Assembly (NCBI GenBank): GCA_014607495.2
Contig: CP053157.1
Location: 5,704,001 to 5,768,000, forward strand
DNA: 64,000 nt
Direction: 5' to 3'
Source: Carposina sasakii
Lineage: Eukaryota; Arthropoda; Insecta; Lepidoptera; Carposinidae
Numbering within the stretch: position 1 is the first letter of the stretch; each line of letters begins with the position of its first letter. The notes beneath the pieces were generated by a model, which was given only the letters and a program-made list of their open reading frames with translations, was not told the DNA's origin and ran no database searches. Both the position numbers and the translations under genes were made by a program. Below, in pieces: positions 1 to 11,218 of the stretch.

Positions 1-623
1 TAACTCGAACAATTTGCAACCAATTCACTTTAAATTTTCACTACATCTTTAGAAATACATAAGAAGTACGTAGGATTTTTTGTTTATGTAGCATAGCCCA
101 TTTGTTATACAAAATTTTCTGACGAATTTTGCAAGTTTGACTTCAAAAGTGCGCCAATCGGCGAAAAATTATATGAGAAAAACCCTATGTACTTCTCTAG
201 CTGTTGTTATATACATTCATGACTCATCAGAATTGAAAATTTACAGGAGCTGGTAACGGCCGTGGATCCTCCATAAGAGAGAGGTCATCTGGGAAACTGT
301 GCACAGTCGCAATTTCTAATTACACTGTTCTATAAAAATTATGGTTTACAGTCAACCATATGTACAATAAACTTGTTTTTAAGTAAAATCAATTGACTTT
401 ATATTTTCCCTGGAAAAAAATCACAACTCAGACTATTTTTGCACCCTGTAGAGTGGCCTAACCCCTTAATATTCTTTGTGTTAGGTTAGAAGTTCTAACT
501 TAGAACTGTTAAAAAACGAAACTTCAAACTGAATAGCCCTTGTAATATGAGTATAATTTCTTTGACGACAGAGGAATTGAAATTTCACGAGGCATATGTT
601 TATTAAACTCATTCTTTTCTCAG
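1..623. other. ATR intron sequence, no exon recognised
   Basis: AT-rich sequence upstream of the first visible ATR exon. It ends in a good acceptor (TTCTTTTCTCAG at 612-623). I looked for an upstream ATR exon and found no open stretch with kinase-like sequence, so it is probably one long intron that begins before the window. Confidence 0.6.
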
Positions 624-3600
624 GCATTCACACAAGTAACCGCGAGCTAAAAGACATGATGTGTTCAAACAAGGACCCTATAGAGAAGAAACGTCGCATT
701 TTCGAGCAACGTCTTTTGCCGAGACACCCGCCTGTGTTCAATGAGTGGTTCCAACGCGTCTTTGCTGACCCCTATGGATGGTTAGTATAATACAGGGTGT
801 AACAAAAGGGATATGTTAAGCGAAAAGCTTTGTAAATAGCCCACTATAGAGAACCTATTTCCAGTTACACCCTGTATAGGATTTATAATTTAACCAGCGG
901 ACGCCGGCGCATCGTCTAAGTAACCTTTAGTATTCCCGTGATATCACGTCAAAATTGGACCAGCTATTTCAGAGATTAGTCGGAACAAACAGTAAAAATG
1001 TTATTGAAGTATATGTCCAATAATGTCCATGCATATAGTAAAAAGCGGTTATGTTAATACTAGCTACGAACTAAATTAGTTACGAACAGATGTATCTGTT
1101 ATTGGAGTATACTCCAATTCTATTTATCAGTTTAATAGATGTATAGATACCACAAGTTTAGTTTTTAAAGAAAGTTGAATATTTAATAAGTACTGTATAT
1201 ATTTTATTACATTATATCGATATTTTTTTATTATTACAGGTATCAGGCAAGATCGGCTTATGTTCGAACAACAGCAGTTATGTCGATGGTTGGCTACATT
1301 TTAGGTATGAATTACTACTTCCTTAAATCTAGTTTATCCAAAAGAAATAAATATCATTTACGACGTAGTGCTAAATAACATTTATTTAACGTTAAAAAAA
1401 TCCAAATACAATAAAACGTGAGTACTAAAGTCATAGTAGAATGAGTGGGAAGTATGTTATCTTAATACAAACGCACCGCGCGCGGCTTGTATGTATGCGC
1501 CATAGTATCTATACGTCGCCGCACGCACACTCAATTAAAATCTCGACCCGTTTCTCAGTGCGCCAGTCGGGGCTAACACCGCACAAGGTTCGCGCGTCAC
1601 TCACGGCACGGCTTTTCGGCACCGATAAATAAACGAAAAATGTGTGATAATCGCAGGAGAACTTATTGCTGTGTGTTTGACACCACAAGTAAAAAATACA
1701 ACTTCCCGGCCCTGGCCAATTTCTAGGCACTGAATTAATATTTAGCTAAAAGTGACAACCCTTAGGCAGGCAAGTACGGTAGGTAATTATGTCGCGGATT
1801 GGGCCGGAGATAGCCTACTTCCCACTCATTCTACTATGCTAAAGTCACGCTTGTTACTACGAGAATGTAAACATACAACAATGCGCTGACATTTGCATGA
1901 CATGACGTCATCATTGTAATTTAATTAGTTTCGGACCGAGAAAAAAAGGTAAAGTAGACGGTTTTTAGGGGGATTCAAAACTGAAAAAAAAAAACAAAAA
2001 TGCCTAATATAGAGATGTCCGTTTTTCGAGGCTTTCGGAACACTGTGGAGTGCTTTAAATAAGGCTTTATATCCCAGGTCTAGGCGACAGGCATGGCGAG
2101 AACATTTCCTTCGACTCGACGAATGGCGACACAGTCCACGTGGACTTTAACTGTCTGTTCAACAAAGGGGAAGCTTTTGAGTGGCCCGAGCGGGTTCCAT
2201 TCAGACTGACCCATAATATGGAGGCTGCTATGGGGCCGTTGAAACATGAGGGCATGTATAGGTAAGACACACATACACACATCAGCATATTGCAGACCAT
2301 TGCTTGGCATAGGCCCCAAGGCGGGTTGGTGACCGCAGTGTGATTTTCGGACTACGTTGTCAACATGGGAAGCCTGGCCTGAAACCGCAGAGCTCATGTC
2401 CGTGATCGGTCCGTTTATATACGACTCGCTGGTGTCGTCAGACTATGGACGGAATTCATAATTTATGATGATATAAGATATAAGGTCTCAAATTGAGACC
2501 GCGCCTCGGTAAGCGTAGCGTTGGAAGCCCTCCGGCCAGATGGACCGATGACTTAAAGACTGGTAGTGACTGGGTGGCAAAAACGGGAGATCGAGCCGTG
2601 TGGCGTATTCTGTGGGAGGCTTACGTCCAGCAGTGGACTACAACAGGTTGATTTTATGTTACGATCGTGAAATTTCTACGGTGGCATTCTAGAATAGCTA
2701 TTTATTTCAACAGAAAAAGCTGTGAAGCGGTAATGAAAGCGCTGCGAGCACAAACCGCAGCGCTGATGTCCGTAATTGGTCCGTTTGTATACGACCCGCT
2801 GGTGTCGTGGACAAGGTCGCGGGTCGACGATAGTGGGGAGCGGACAAATGAGCAGGCGATGCAGCATCTCAACCATATACGCCAACGGCTTAATGGCATG
2901 GTAAGATATTATTATACTATTATTATATTATATGATATGTGACCAAAGTGACAGACATAGTCTCGAAATGTAGCAGACTGAAGTGGCAGTGGGCAGGCCA
3001 CGTCTGTCGTAGAACCGATGGACGGTGGAGTAAACGGGTTCTAGAATGGAGACCGCGCCTCGGCAAACGTAGCGTTGGGCGCCCTCCGGCCAGATGGACC
3101 GATGACTTAAAGAGGACGGCTGGTAGTGACTGGATGGCAAAATCGGGAGATCGAGCCATGTGGCGTACACTGGGGGAGGCCTACGTCCAGCAGTGGACTG
3201 CAATAGGCTGACGACGATATGATATGTGGCAGATATTCCCTATAGAGGAGATGACGCGTCAGTAAAACAGACGCCTTAGCAAAGTGAGTTTCTAAAGAAA
3301 CCAATATTGCACCAACCCCATAAATATGAGCTGGAAGATACTAACGATCGGTCTCTTTCCGGTTTCGCAATCATTTTATAGCCTGTTTTGGTTTACGTAA
3401 TAAATAATGGAGATCTGTGATCTCTGCCTACCCCCCAATATGTATGTATATTTGAGGCGGAATATTTTTACGTGTATGTGAAAATACTTACACCAATGAA
3501 TAAAAACATTGCCTAATTTTGTATACAATTCCATTAAAATACCATTTTATAACCTGTCTCCTCTGTTCGTCACTTTCTTATTTTTGTTATACGCAGTGAA

Positions 3601-4414
3601 ATGATTTTGCTTATTGGCTAAAAGCATGGTACTATAATAAATTTATTATTAGATCAGAGACATGTTTCTCGGCATGCAAAGGTGGCAGAACTGAGCGACA
3701 AACGATAACGAAACAAAATTTAAAAATATTCATAATCATTACTGTGAGAGTAAGTAGGTACGAGTATCATTAGGTAAATTTTATTTATAGATTTTATTCC
3801 AACAATAAATTAATCTAAAGGACCGTGAAATGAAACATTAAAGGTTAATTAAATTACTTGCTTATTTATTCATTATGAAAAATACAATTATATAGATGCG
3901 CCTACTTAACTTGATATTAATAATAAACAAGGTTACAGGACAAGGCGGACAAGAAAACTAAATAACAATCTAATAAAATACTCTTCGGTTTCTTGGACTT
4001 ATTCACACTTATTAAACAATTACGCACTAGTTGATTTGTTCTTAATGGGACATTGTACGGCTCGAAATTTCCGGTATTTATTTTATAGTACTTATAATAC
4101 TATTTTTTTTAGATCTTCAGGCTTCTTCTGTCATGAGCACATTTTAATCAATCAAAAATGTTGAAGTTAATTTTCGTGCTGAAGTAGTTTTCATATAGTT
4201 CCACCTTGCTTCGTGTCTTGTGGTTACCATGTCTAACAGTACCTAATATGTATTTTTGCATTTATGGTCGTCCTTTCCCTCTCAGGTACGCACGAAGAAC
4301 AAGCAACTATCTCTGTCTCTCTCGCCGGAAGGTCAAGTAGAGCATCTGATAGTGGAAGCGACCAGTATTCATAATCTGTGCCAAATGTACATTGGATGGG
4401 GGCCATTTTTGTAA
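624..4414 (+). CDS. ATR: ATR checkpoint kinase, C-terminal five exons (5' part outside window)
   Basis: This is the end of the PI3K-like serine/threonine kinase ATR (mei-41 in flies), the nuclear kinase that signals replication stress and DNA damage. Exons read from splice sites with consistent phase: 624-780, 1240-1304, 2078-2261, 2714-2900 and 4286-4414 (stop TAA 4412-4414). Exon 1 gives LLPRHPPVFNEWFQRVF; exons 2 and 3 join to read MVGYILGLGDRHGENI, which carries the catalytic DRHxxN loop; exon 3 also gives HVDFNCLFNKGEAF with the metal-binding DF. Exon 4 gives MSVIGPFVYDPLVSW, and the last exon ends in the FATC tail NLCQMYIGWGPFL. About 240 codons are visible of a protein that normally exceeds 2,000 residues. 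No in-frame stop or frameshift interrupts the joined exons, so the gene looks functional. The C-terminal FATC sequence separates ATR from ATM, mTOR and DNA-PK. No clear AATAAA signal follows closely. Confidence 0.95.
791..876. mobile_element. Short palindromic MITE, family 1 (86 bp)
   Basis: It begins TACAGGGTGTAACAAAAGGG and ends GTTACACCCTGTA, so the ends are inverted copies flanked by TA. The internal motif ATATGTTAAGCGAAA recurs in other copies in this window (4481, 5558, 14936, 42062, 45065). It lies only 10 bp inside the intron after the first visible ATR exon, just behind the splice donor. It has no coding capacity and would need a transposase in trans, probably of a TA-targeting (Tc1/mariner-like) type. 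Confidence 0.85.
1432..1838. mobile_element. 407-bp non-autonomous DNA transposon with 7-8 bp target duplication
   Basis: The left end CATAGTAGAATGAGTGGGAA is matched by its exact reverse complement at the right end (to 1838). The direct repeat CTAAAGTC lies at 1425-1432 and 1839-1846, an 8-bp duplication that overlaps the first base of the left end. Target duplications of this length point to the hAT or P superfamily. The interior is GC-richer than its surroundings and holds only short chance frames. It sits in the ATR intron between the second and third visible exons. Confidence 0.8.
2283..2381 (-). repeat. SINE-like repeat fragment with RTE-type tail
   Basis: On the - strand this resembles the dispersed repeat seen better at 31071-31376 and 5602-5838: the ATCAGC...TATTGCAGACCA tail complement, the GGCGGGTTGGTGACC core and the TACGTTGTCAACATGGGA segment are shared. 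It is truncated and diverged. It lies directly against a ghost copy of an ATR exon. Confidence 0.6.
2382..2438 (+). pseudogene. Ghost copy of part of ATR exon 4 inside the preceding intron
   Basis: 57 bp align without gaps to 2752-2808 in the fourth visible ATR exon, with six differences counted by eye. Both copies carry the conserved run GGTCCGTTT-TATACGAC. It has no splice sites of its own, and the following sequence diverges, so it cannot act as an exon. A diverged copy of the same RTE fragment that follows exon 4 also follows this ghost, which suggests a tandem duplication of exon plus retroelement fragment followed by deletion. Confidence 0.85.
2484..2652 (+). mobile_element. RTE-type LINE 3'-end fragment (duplicated copy)
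   Basis: It matches 3046-3212 over most of its length (GAGACCGCGCCTCGG...CAGCAGTGGACT), with small indels. The sequence is the C-terminal coding end of an RTE-clade non-LTR retrotransposon. It is the downstream partner of the ghost ATR exon at 2382-2438. Confidence 0.75.
2939..3218 (+). mobile_element. RTE-type LINE, 3'-end fragment
   Basis: An open stretch of about 90 codons reads WQWAGHVCRRTDGRWSKRV, then RPRLGKRSVGRPPARWTDDL and ends EAYVQQWTAIG. This is the typical C-terminus of the RTE-clade LINE polyprotein that is abundant in insect genomes. No reverse transcriptase or endonuclease domain remains. It follows ATR exon 4 within the intron and is 5'-truncated, the usual result of target-primed reverse transcription. 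Confidence 0.85.
3219..4285. other. ATR last intron, remainder
   Basis: AT-rich intron sequence leading to the last ATR exon. The acceptor at its end is TTTCCCTCTCAG. I see no further gene or clear element in it. Confidence 0.6.
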
Positions 4415-4480
4415 ATACATAGTTAGACTAAGAATTAACTTTGTATTGTACTTTTATTTTACTAACACTGCATTTACTTA

Positions 4481-4708
4481 TACAGGATGTATCAGAAGGG
4501 GTATGTTAAGCGATATGCTAAGTGAAAATAGCTCATTATAAGAAACCTATTTTCAAAATTTAAGGATTTTTGATTTTGATGTTTATTTTTCTGGTAGATG
4601 GAAAATACCTTATCAACTGTAGTAGGCTTAAGAATAGGAATAGTGGGCTATTTTCGTTGTATTACGCTTAACGGGGTGTGTTAAGCGTAGGTTCTGTTAC
4701 AGCCTGTA
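4481..4708. mobile_element. MITE family 1, 228-bp copy
   Basis: It begins TACAGGATGTATCAGAAGGG, has GTATGTTAAGCG near one end and TTACGCTTAACGGGGTGTG near the other, and ends GTTACAGCCTGTA. It is a larger, more diverged member of the family at 791-876 and lies just after the ATR stop codon. Confidence 0.75.
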
Positions 4709-4895
4709 TATTTACTTTCTTCAAGTAAAATCACTGTCAATATGTCTAGTAGTAGCTTATACACTAAAATATCCTCAGTATAAGTTTTTTATCCACTAAT
4801 TTCTTTATTCATATTTATCACGTTAAGTTGTTATTATTTAGTGTTATTGCAATTAATGAAAATAATTAACTGTTATTTTATAATTAACAGATTTA

Positions 4896-5269
4896 TACAG
4901 GTGTTTTTTTGTTGCTACCCTTAACGAAGGGTACGTACTCTATACATCAAATAAAGTAAGTTTATGCCAAAAAAAATGCTGGGAAAAGATTTTTTTTTTA
5001 ATTATTTCTCGATCGAGCAAAATTTACAGTGTCCAGTGTTTATGCTAGTTTTTTTCATAGACAGATATTAATTATTTCTCTTGAAAAAATCTTGCTACGC
5101 GCGTCTATGTGCATTTATACAGAAAAACGCAGTCTATTTACTCAACTTTGGACCCAAATATCTTGGCAACCAGACACTTCCCAGGTATGCTTCCACGGAG
5201 AAAAATGATTGTGATGATGAGGAGATTCTGTAGTTTTCGGTAACGTTGGCGACCAAAAATCACCCTGTA
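4896..5269. mobile_element. MITE family 2 (TACAGGTGTTTTTTT ends), copy 1
   Basis: It starts TACAGGTGTTTTTTTGTTGC, contains AACGAAGGGTACGTACTC, and ends GACCAAAAATCACCCTGTA. Three further copies (14116-14411, 32173-32563 and 62265-62635 inverted) share the interior TTTACTCAACTTTGGACCC and GGAGAAAAATGAT. The terminal repeats are short (about 9-10 bp) with TA at each edge. It is non-coding. Confidence 0.85.
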
Positions 5270-5557
5270 TAAAGACAAGGTGTAATTTTTATGTATCAGT
5301 GGAGCAGTAAGTATGTATTTATATTTAAATGCAGTCTAAACCAAATGTATTAATGTAATAAATTTTTTGCCGTAACTGTATACTTATGTGCCTTTGAATG
5401 TTATTTTTAACTGGTTATTATAAGATTACTAATTATTTGTGAATAAGGATTGGACTAGCGCATGCGAAATATTAATATATGTATTATTTTAGTTTCTGGA
5501 GCAGACTAAATATTTTTTTATTACGGGTAAAGAATAAACTATAGAATCTAGTGCAAG

Positions 5558-6058
5558 TACAGGGTGTAGTTAAGTATGAGTTTAACCTGTAACTGAAGGG
5601 GCCATCATCAGCCTATTGCAGTCCACTGCTGGACGTAGGCCTCCCCCAGAGCACGCCACAAGACTTCCGTGGGGGGTATTTGCCCATAGTCACCACGCTG
5701 GGTAGGCGATTTGGTGGACTATGTTGTCAACACGGGAGGCGCTGCTGCCCACCTCCCGGAAACCCTTAATCGCCTCATACGATACCCACGGGCAGACATG
5801 GGGTGGTACGAATTCTACTCTGACGGCACCACGCGGCTACTGAAGGGGTATGTTATACGAAAAGCTTTAAATATAGATCAATATAAAGAGGTTTGTGGAT
5901 AGTCCACAAAATTTAAACTCGAAATCACATGTTTATATTTTCAGAGAGTATGGAGAATTCAAGAATGTTCATTTTCAATGAAAATCTTGTGGGTAGATTC
6001 TCTATAATAGGCTATAATTATAGCCTTTTGCCTCACCTACCATTTGTTACATCCTGTT
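5558..6058. mobile_element. MITE family 1 copy, interrupted by a SINE-like insertion
   Basis: The left end TACAGGGTGTAGTTAAG and the family motif GGGGTATGTTATACGAAAAG are separated by 5602-5838. The right end TTTGTTACATCCTGT lies near 6045-6058. The interruption is bounded by the direct repeat ACTGAAGGGG, so the insertion history is clear: MITE first, retroposed repeat second. Confidence 0.75.
5602..5838 (-). mobile_element. SINE-like retroposon with RTE tail, nested in a MITE
   Basis: On the - strand it runs from GCCGCGTGGTGCCGTCAGAG to the tail AATAGGCTGATGATGG. The flanking 10-bp direct repeat ACTGAAGGGG (5592-5601 and 5839-5848) is a target-site duplication. The tail matches the RTE LINE 3' ends in this window (for example 3195-3218), so RTE machinery probably mobilised it. 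A second full copy is at 31071-31376. Confidence 0.8.
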
Positions 6059-6144
6059 TAAAAGGATCTGGCAGAGCAGTGTAATCCATTCAATTCAATG
6101 GACACGCACACTTGAATTCCTTCGGGAATACGGGAACGAAATAA

Positions 6145-6195
6145 AAGGGAATTTCTAAAGATTACGCGGACGAAGCCGAGGGGGGCAGCTAGTTG
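6145..6195 (-). repeat. Dispersed repeat fragment (CGTCCGCGTAA type)
   Basis: The motif ATTACGCGGACGAAGCCGAG followed by GGCAGCTAGT is, on the - strand, the CTAGCxGxCxCCxCxACTxxGTCCGCG segment that recurs near 8820, 20236 and 36010. It probably comes from the 3' end of a non-LTR element. Only a fragment is present. Confidence 0.5.
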
Positions 6196-9100
6196 TATAA
6201 AACGTCTGAAGTGTACGTACAAGCATCCTAAAATGATTGTTGACACTATTAATTGTTGCTAGTACCTAGGTACTTTATTCTGCTAGATCTCCAACATTTA
6301 TGAAATAGAATTTGTACATTCTTAGAAAATGGAGTACCTACCTATTCGAGAAAAGAGAACTCCAGAACTTTTGAAAGGTGTTTAAGAAATTCAAGTGAAA
6401 ATATTCAGCTTCATAAGTGGATAAAGTTGAACTTTAAGTGTTATTGCATATTTTATAAGTTTTATAAGATTTTGTGATATAGAGTAAGTTTTTGATAAAA
6501 TAAACTTTTGTTATCGTAAAATATTCTGTTGTTTTGTTATATTTGAGAAAGAAGCAGGTTTTTGTATTTTGAAAATACACATGCATAAAGCAGCCATTAC
6601 GGTGCTTTAATCTGTGTAGTGACAGCACGCCGTCCGTAGGCTGATTGGAAGATACGTGGGTAACTCTGTAACAAATAGCAAGGAGCCCGAGAAGCATATA
6701 GAGATGTAGATGCACAGTGTTAGTCTACTCTATTTTACGCCCTTAACATTTGGGCACTTAAATCCGCTAGTACTTCATAGTAGCGGGTGATATTGCCAGT
6801 GACCGCCACCCAATTGTGACAATATTCGTGTCATGATAAAGTGTTAGGGTTTGAAATAGACTCGTTTTCTGCATAAATGCGAGCGTGTATTACGCTGTAA
6901 AGAGCAAGATATTGTATCAGACGTGACGCGATTTGTGCCTCATTGCCCACAAGCCTCAATTACCCGAACTTAGTGCAAGGGAGTAAATCCTATATTTCCC
7001 ACAAAGGGATTACTGATCCCAAATTATAGGTAAATTTTGCGGTTGCAATAATTTTTTTGTTAATTTTAGCTTTTGGGGACCCCCATACCCAATCTTCCCC
7101 TACGTACTGCAAAGCCTGAGTAAGGGCACGCAGTACCTAGTAGCTATACCACAAATTTACAATTTCGAATGTATTCCTTCGTATGTACTATGCAAGTACC
7201 TACCCACGGGGCCCGGTGCATCGGGGTACGTAGCGCCTTAGGGTCTATGTACATGATAGAGGGTCGGATTTAGAGGTCCGCAGGTCTCGGGGCAACAAAG
7301 GAGCGGAGGCCCCCTTGGCCCAAATTATTTTCCAAATAAAATGAAAACATTTTTTCAGTCGAGTTTTTCAATAAATAATTTATTGTGAAACCAATTAGAT
7401 TCTCCTGATTGGAGTGAATAATTACAGGGTGTGGGTGACAGCCAGGCAAATACTGAAATGCTGAACAAGTACCTACCATTGTGTTGAGTATACGACAGTG
7501 TTATTACTCGCAGGAAATGTATTTTTGATTATCAGTAATCTTTGCTCTCCACGCCAATTGTATCGGGCGATCCTGTGACTATATTGGTTATTGTGTGACA
7601 AATTGCTATTTTTTTGATAACCTGATGATCACTTGTGATTCTCCATTAGGGTTGTTCAGTTAGGTATTTAAACTTTTTTGAGGGCAACTTTTTTTTGAAA
7701 ATCATATATTTAGGTTAAAATTTTAAAGGGTTTTTTCTTGAAGTAAATGAGGTTATGTTCATGACAAAATACCAGTTTTAGTACGTTAGTCAAGCCTATT
7801 CTCCTCATTCCTTGATTATGTCATAACGTGACAAAACATTTGTGTTTATTCGCTAGTGTCAAAGAAAGTGTTAAACATGTAGAGATTAGAGTTTCGAACC
7901 AGAGAAAGTTTGCTCGACGAATTATCTACAGTCCGTTTGCATAATGAAGTCTTGCGGATTTCTGTGGAACTAAGTTTATATAGATATATGAAATAGTACA
8001 AAATGAAAGACACTAGCGCTATGTCAAGGGACTTAATGACTGAATATAAGTAAGTATACTTACGTGTGTTGTCTAACCAAATACGAGACCGAGCAGATGT
8101 AAGGTTATTGTTTTGGTTCGGTAGGTGAAATAATGAAATTAGTTTTAGTAAGTAAGTTTATCTACTTAGTGCAAGGTCTAGTCGTTCCTTATTTATTTAT
8201 GAGATAAAAGCAAGATATAATGTATGCAAATTCGCATATAAATGAAATCTAGGATTACTTACTTAAATTGGTATTTAGTTAAAGTGCAGCATCTATCGCG
8301 TTTAACGTACCTACGTAAAAATAGGTTTTACATAGAAGTTTGTTTTCAATGGAGGTATGTACCTACGTACTTAGGTAGTAGGTAGTAAATGCGTACCAAA
8401 ATAAAGGTATTCATTGTGTTAAGCCAATTTTAGACTAAAAAAAACACTTAGCACCTTCGTTAGAAACTTAAATACTGTGACGTCGACAAACAGCTGTAAA
8501 GTAGTTAAGGCAATGTCTGACGCTTAGTTTATTAACGTTACATAATAAATGTCTAGTTAATAATAGAAATCTATTAGGAAAATGTCTGCTATGCTCGATA
8601 ATCACAAATACAGTTCGCAATCTAATTACGCGTCTCAAGGATCTTGACATTGTAACTTTTACAATAGATTTTTTGCAAAGAGATGGGAAGTTAGCGGAGC
8701 TGGCAAATGGAAACTTAATTAAAAGGAATACGGATAGTCAGGTCTGTTATCCTTAAAAAGATTGGTATGAAGGTATACAAATGAAATATAGACTACTGGA
8801 TGAAATATCCCTGAAGTGGAGGCTCACGACTCCGTCCGCGTGAACTGCAGAAGAAACAAAATCTCAAAATTATCCGGGATATAATGATCTTAAGTAGGTA
8901 GGTAACTTTAACCTTTATTATTATAAAATAACGCGTATTGTCTTACTGCTGGCTGGGCAAAGGCTTCTTTCCAACTATCCGTGCTCTATCTCTATTTACT
9001 AGGTATGGCGTTAGTTCCTTGGTCATTGTGGCGACTCCGCTGTTATTTCAACCTTCATGGATTTTAGCATCAAGGTGATAACTGGTAGGCGACAACAGTT

Positions 9101-10990
9101 CCTGAAGTGCATACCAAACCGACTTGCAGTAAGCCATGACTTCAACGCGTGTTTTCTCAACATACAAAAGCATCCATCTATTTATATCTACTGACTGGTT
9201 GGCTTGTCTATGAGTAGGTATGTATAACCATCCGATAAGTATCGAGGATTTTGTTGAATGTTGAAGAAATATCTGCACAATTTTTACACATATGGTTTGC
9301 GTAGAATAGAAGTCATCGAGAAGTGTATTCCCTCCCACACCTTTGTGAATATCATAACGGCGACAAATGGATTGACATGATCCATGGAATCAGTATACTT
9401 ACCTACTTATTACTGTATGATCAAATTCTATTATGTGTCTTAATAAAGACTACTGAATATAGTGGGAAAATATTTACATCTAGGTAGGTATATACAGCCT
9501 GGTAATAGGTATAGTTGAATGCACCCGATGAACCCATAGAAAGAGTATCATAGCATGGCGTTAGTGTACCTACTGCTTCGTTCTATTGTGCCTAGAGTAA
9601 GCTAAATTTTCTTACAATTTTCTGATGATATTCTACACCCAAATATTGATAAAAAAAACTAGCACTTACATCACACAGTTGCACAGAGAAAGCACAAAAG
9701 CAAGCTATTTTTTTTCTTGTTGTTCTACTGATTGATAGAGAAACGGCCATGATGTTGCCTATTCATATCTCTGCCTGAGTATCATACATTATAAAGAGCG
9801 CTCTAGCTCTATAGCTTACACCCAAATCGGATATGTACGGATTATACCTATGTAGGTATAGGCAGTAGGCACTATGTCGAAGCGTAGACTCTACTATTTG
9901 GCGGTCGCGTAATTGTCACTCCCGTGTCAAAGTAATCAACGATGGTTAACTAAATATTGATCTGTTTAGTTATTTAGTTAGTTATTACGAAGTTCCCAGA
10001 ACGTTGGAATGTTTTGATTAGTTTTCGATTCAAGTTACCTATATAGTAGCTGCGAGACCAAATCATAGGTAAGATAGATACATCTATCTACGTCATAGAT
10101 ACCAAATACCTGATCGAAGTAGGCTACCTGCATTCATGTCATCGTAGTGTCATCAGATAGGAAATGATTTGGTACAGGTTAGGTCTCAGATGAATGATGG
10201 TTAGGTGGTAGATAATATTTAACTCTAACTGTCTGCTGCTTATTTGTTAAAAATAGGTATCTAGGGTTAAAGGTTTTTAATGAGGATGGATTTGGTAATT
10301 TATAATTTTAATTTCTTATACCATTTCTTTCTGCCTATAGATCTAACTTAGGTACAGTAGTTATCGGGTTCATTCTTGTAGCCGACTACTGCAATTTTAT
10401 TGGCAGGGGAATAGTTGAATATTTCAAAGTATGTAAGCTAGTTCGCAATCTAGAGATAGGTATAAAGCAAAATACGATTAAGTCCCCCTACGGAAAAGGT
10501 TACAATATAGTAAATACGTGTTGATTGTTAACCCAATTCCACACAAACAGGGAGTGTGGTCGGGAACCCCCATCGCGCCAAAACCTCTGAAAACCCAACT
10601 ATGCGGTCCGAAGGGACAGCAAAGGTCAATATTTTGGACCCTTCGGGACTTAAATCGCCGGGTAGGTATTATTACTGATCAACACGATATGGGGAAATGT
10701 TGAATAAATATCGAGGTATGATCGCATTCATGTCAAACCTCTGCGAATATAACGTATATTTATTATACATGGTTGCTTAGTTTTGGCAAGCAGAACAACT
10801 TTCGTTTAGAATATTGGTAATTATAATTTTACAATCCATATTAGATCGCAATTTAATCCGTATTGCGCGACTACCGCATGGCCAGATCTCCTGCAAAAAA
10901 TAAGAAATTTTGTTAGGTCATTTAATCATTTCTGATTCTTTTATCCTGCTCTGGGAGAGAAAAAAAATATAATAGGTACTACAGCTGCTT
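6196..10990. other. Intergenic stretch, no gene recognised
   Basis: AT-rich sequence downstream of ATR. It contains a half-copy of the hairpin family at 7424-7470 (TACAGGGTGTGGGTGACAGC), a fragment of the CGTCCGCGTGAACTGCAG repeat near 8818-8885, and a GC-richer patch at 10515-10690 with no recognisable coding sequence. The short open frames here lack splice context or family features. Confidence 0.5.
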
Positions 10991-10994
10991 CTCT

Positions 10995-11218
10995 TCCCGG
11001 GTATACTATACAAGTCAGTAGAGGGTCAAGAGGGTCTTGGTGTTTTGTAGGCGATGGGCTGACCACCTGTCCCGAACTTGTACATCTCAAATTCTCAACT
11101 ACCTATACTTACCCTCAAAATTGGTCACAAGTGGCACCATGTGGTTCTATTGGTGCTCTGCCTACCCCATAAGGGATATAGGCGTGATTATACCTATGTA
11201 TGTATGTATGTATTTAGT
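10995..11218 (+). repeat. SINE-like dispersed repeat ending in ATGT runs
   Basis: It contains CAAGTCAGTAGAGGGTCAAG, GGGTCTTGGTGTTTTGTAGG, GTGGCACCATGTGG and TGCTCTGCCTACCCCATAAG, then ends in TATGTATGTATGTAT. The same order of motifs is found at 34780-34990 (reverse), 51105-51280 and, as a tail fragment, 55705-55775. A simple-repeat tail and a single orientation of motifs point to a retroposed element, but no pol III promoter is obvious. Confidence 0.7.

Noticed and set aside
240..300. Possible earlier ATR exon after TTTACAG
   Set aside because: The frame that would continue kinase sequence meets a stop after a few codons and shows no ATR similarity.
10518..10703. GC-richer patch with a 61-codon frame
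   Set aside because: No family resemblance and no splice context; may be a fragment of an unknown repeat.
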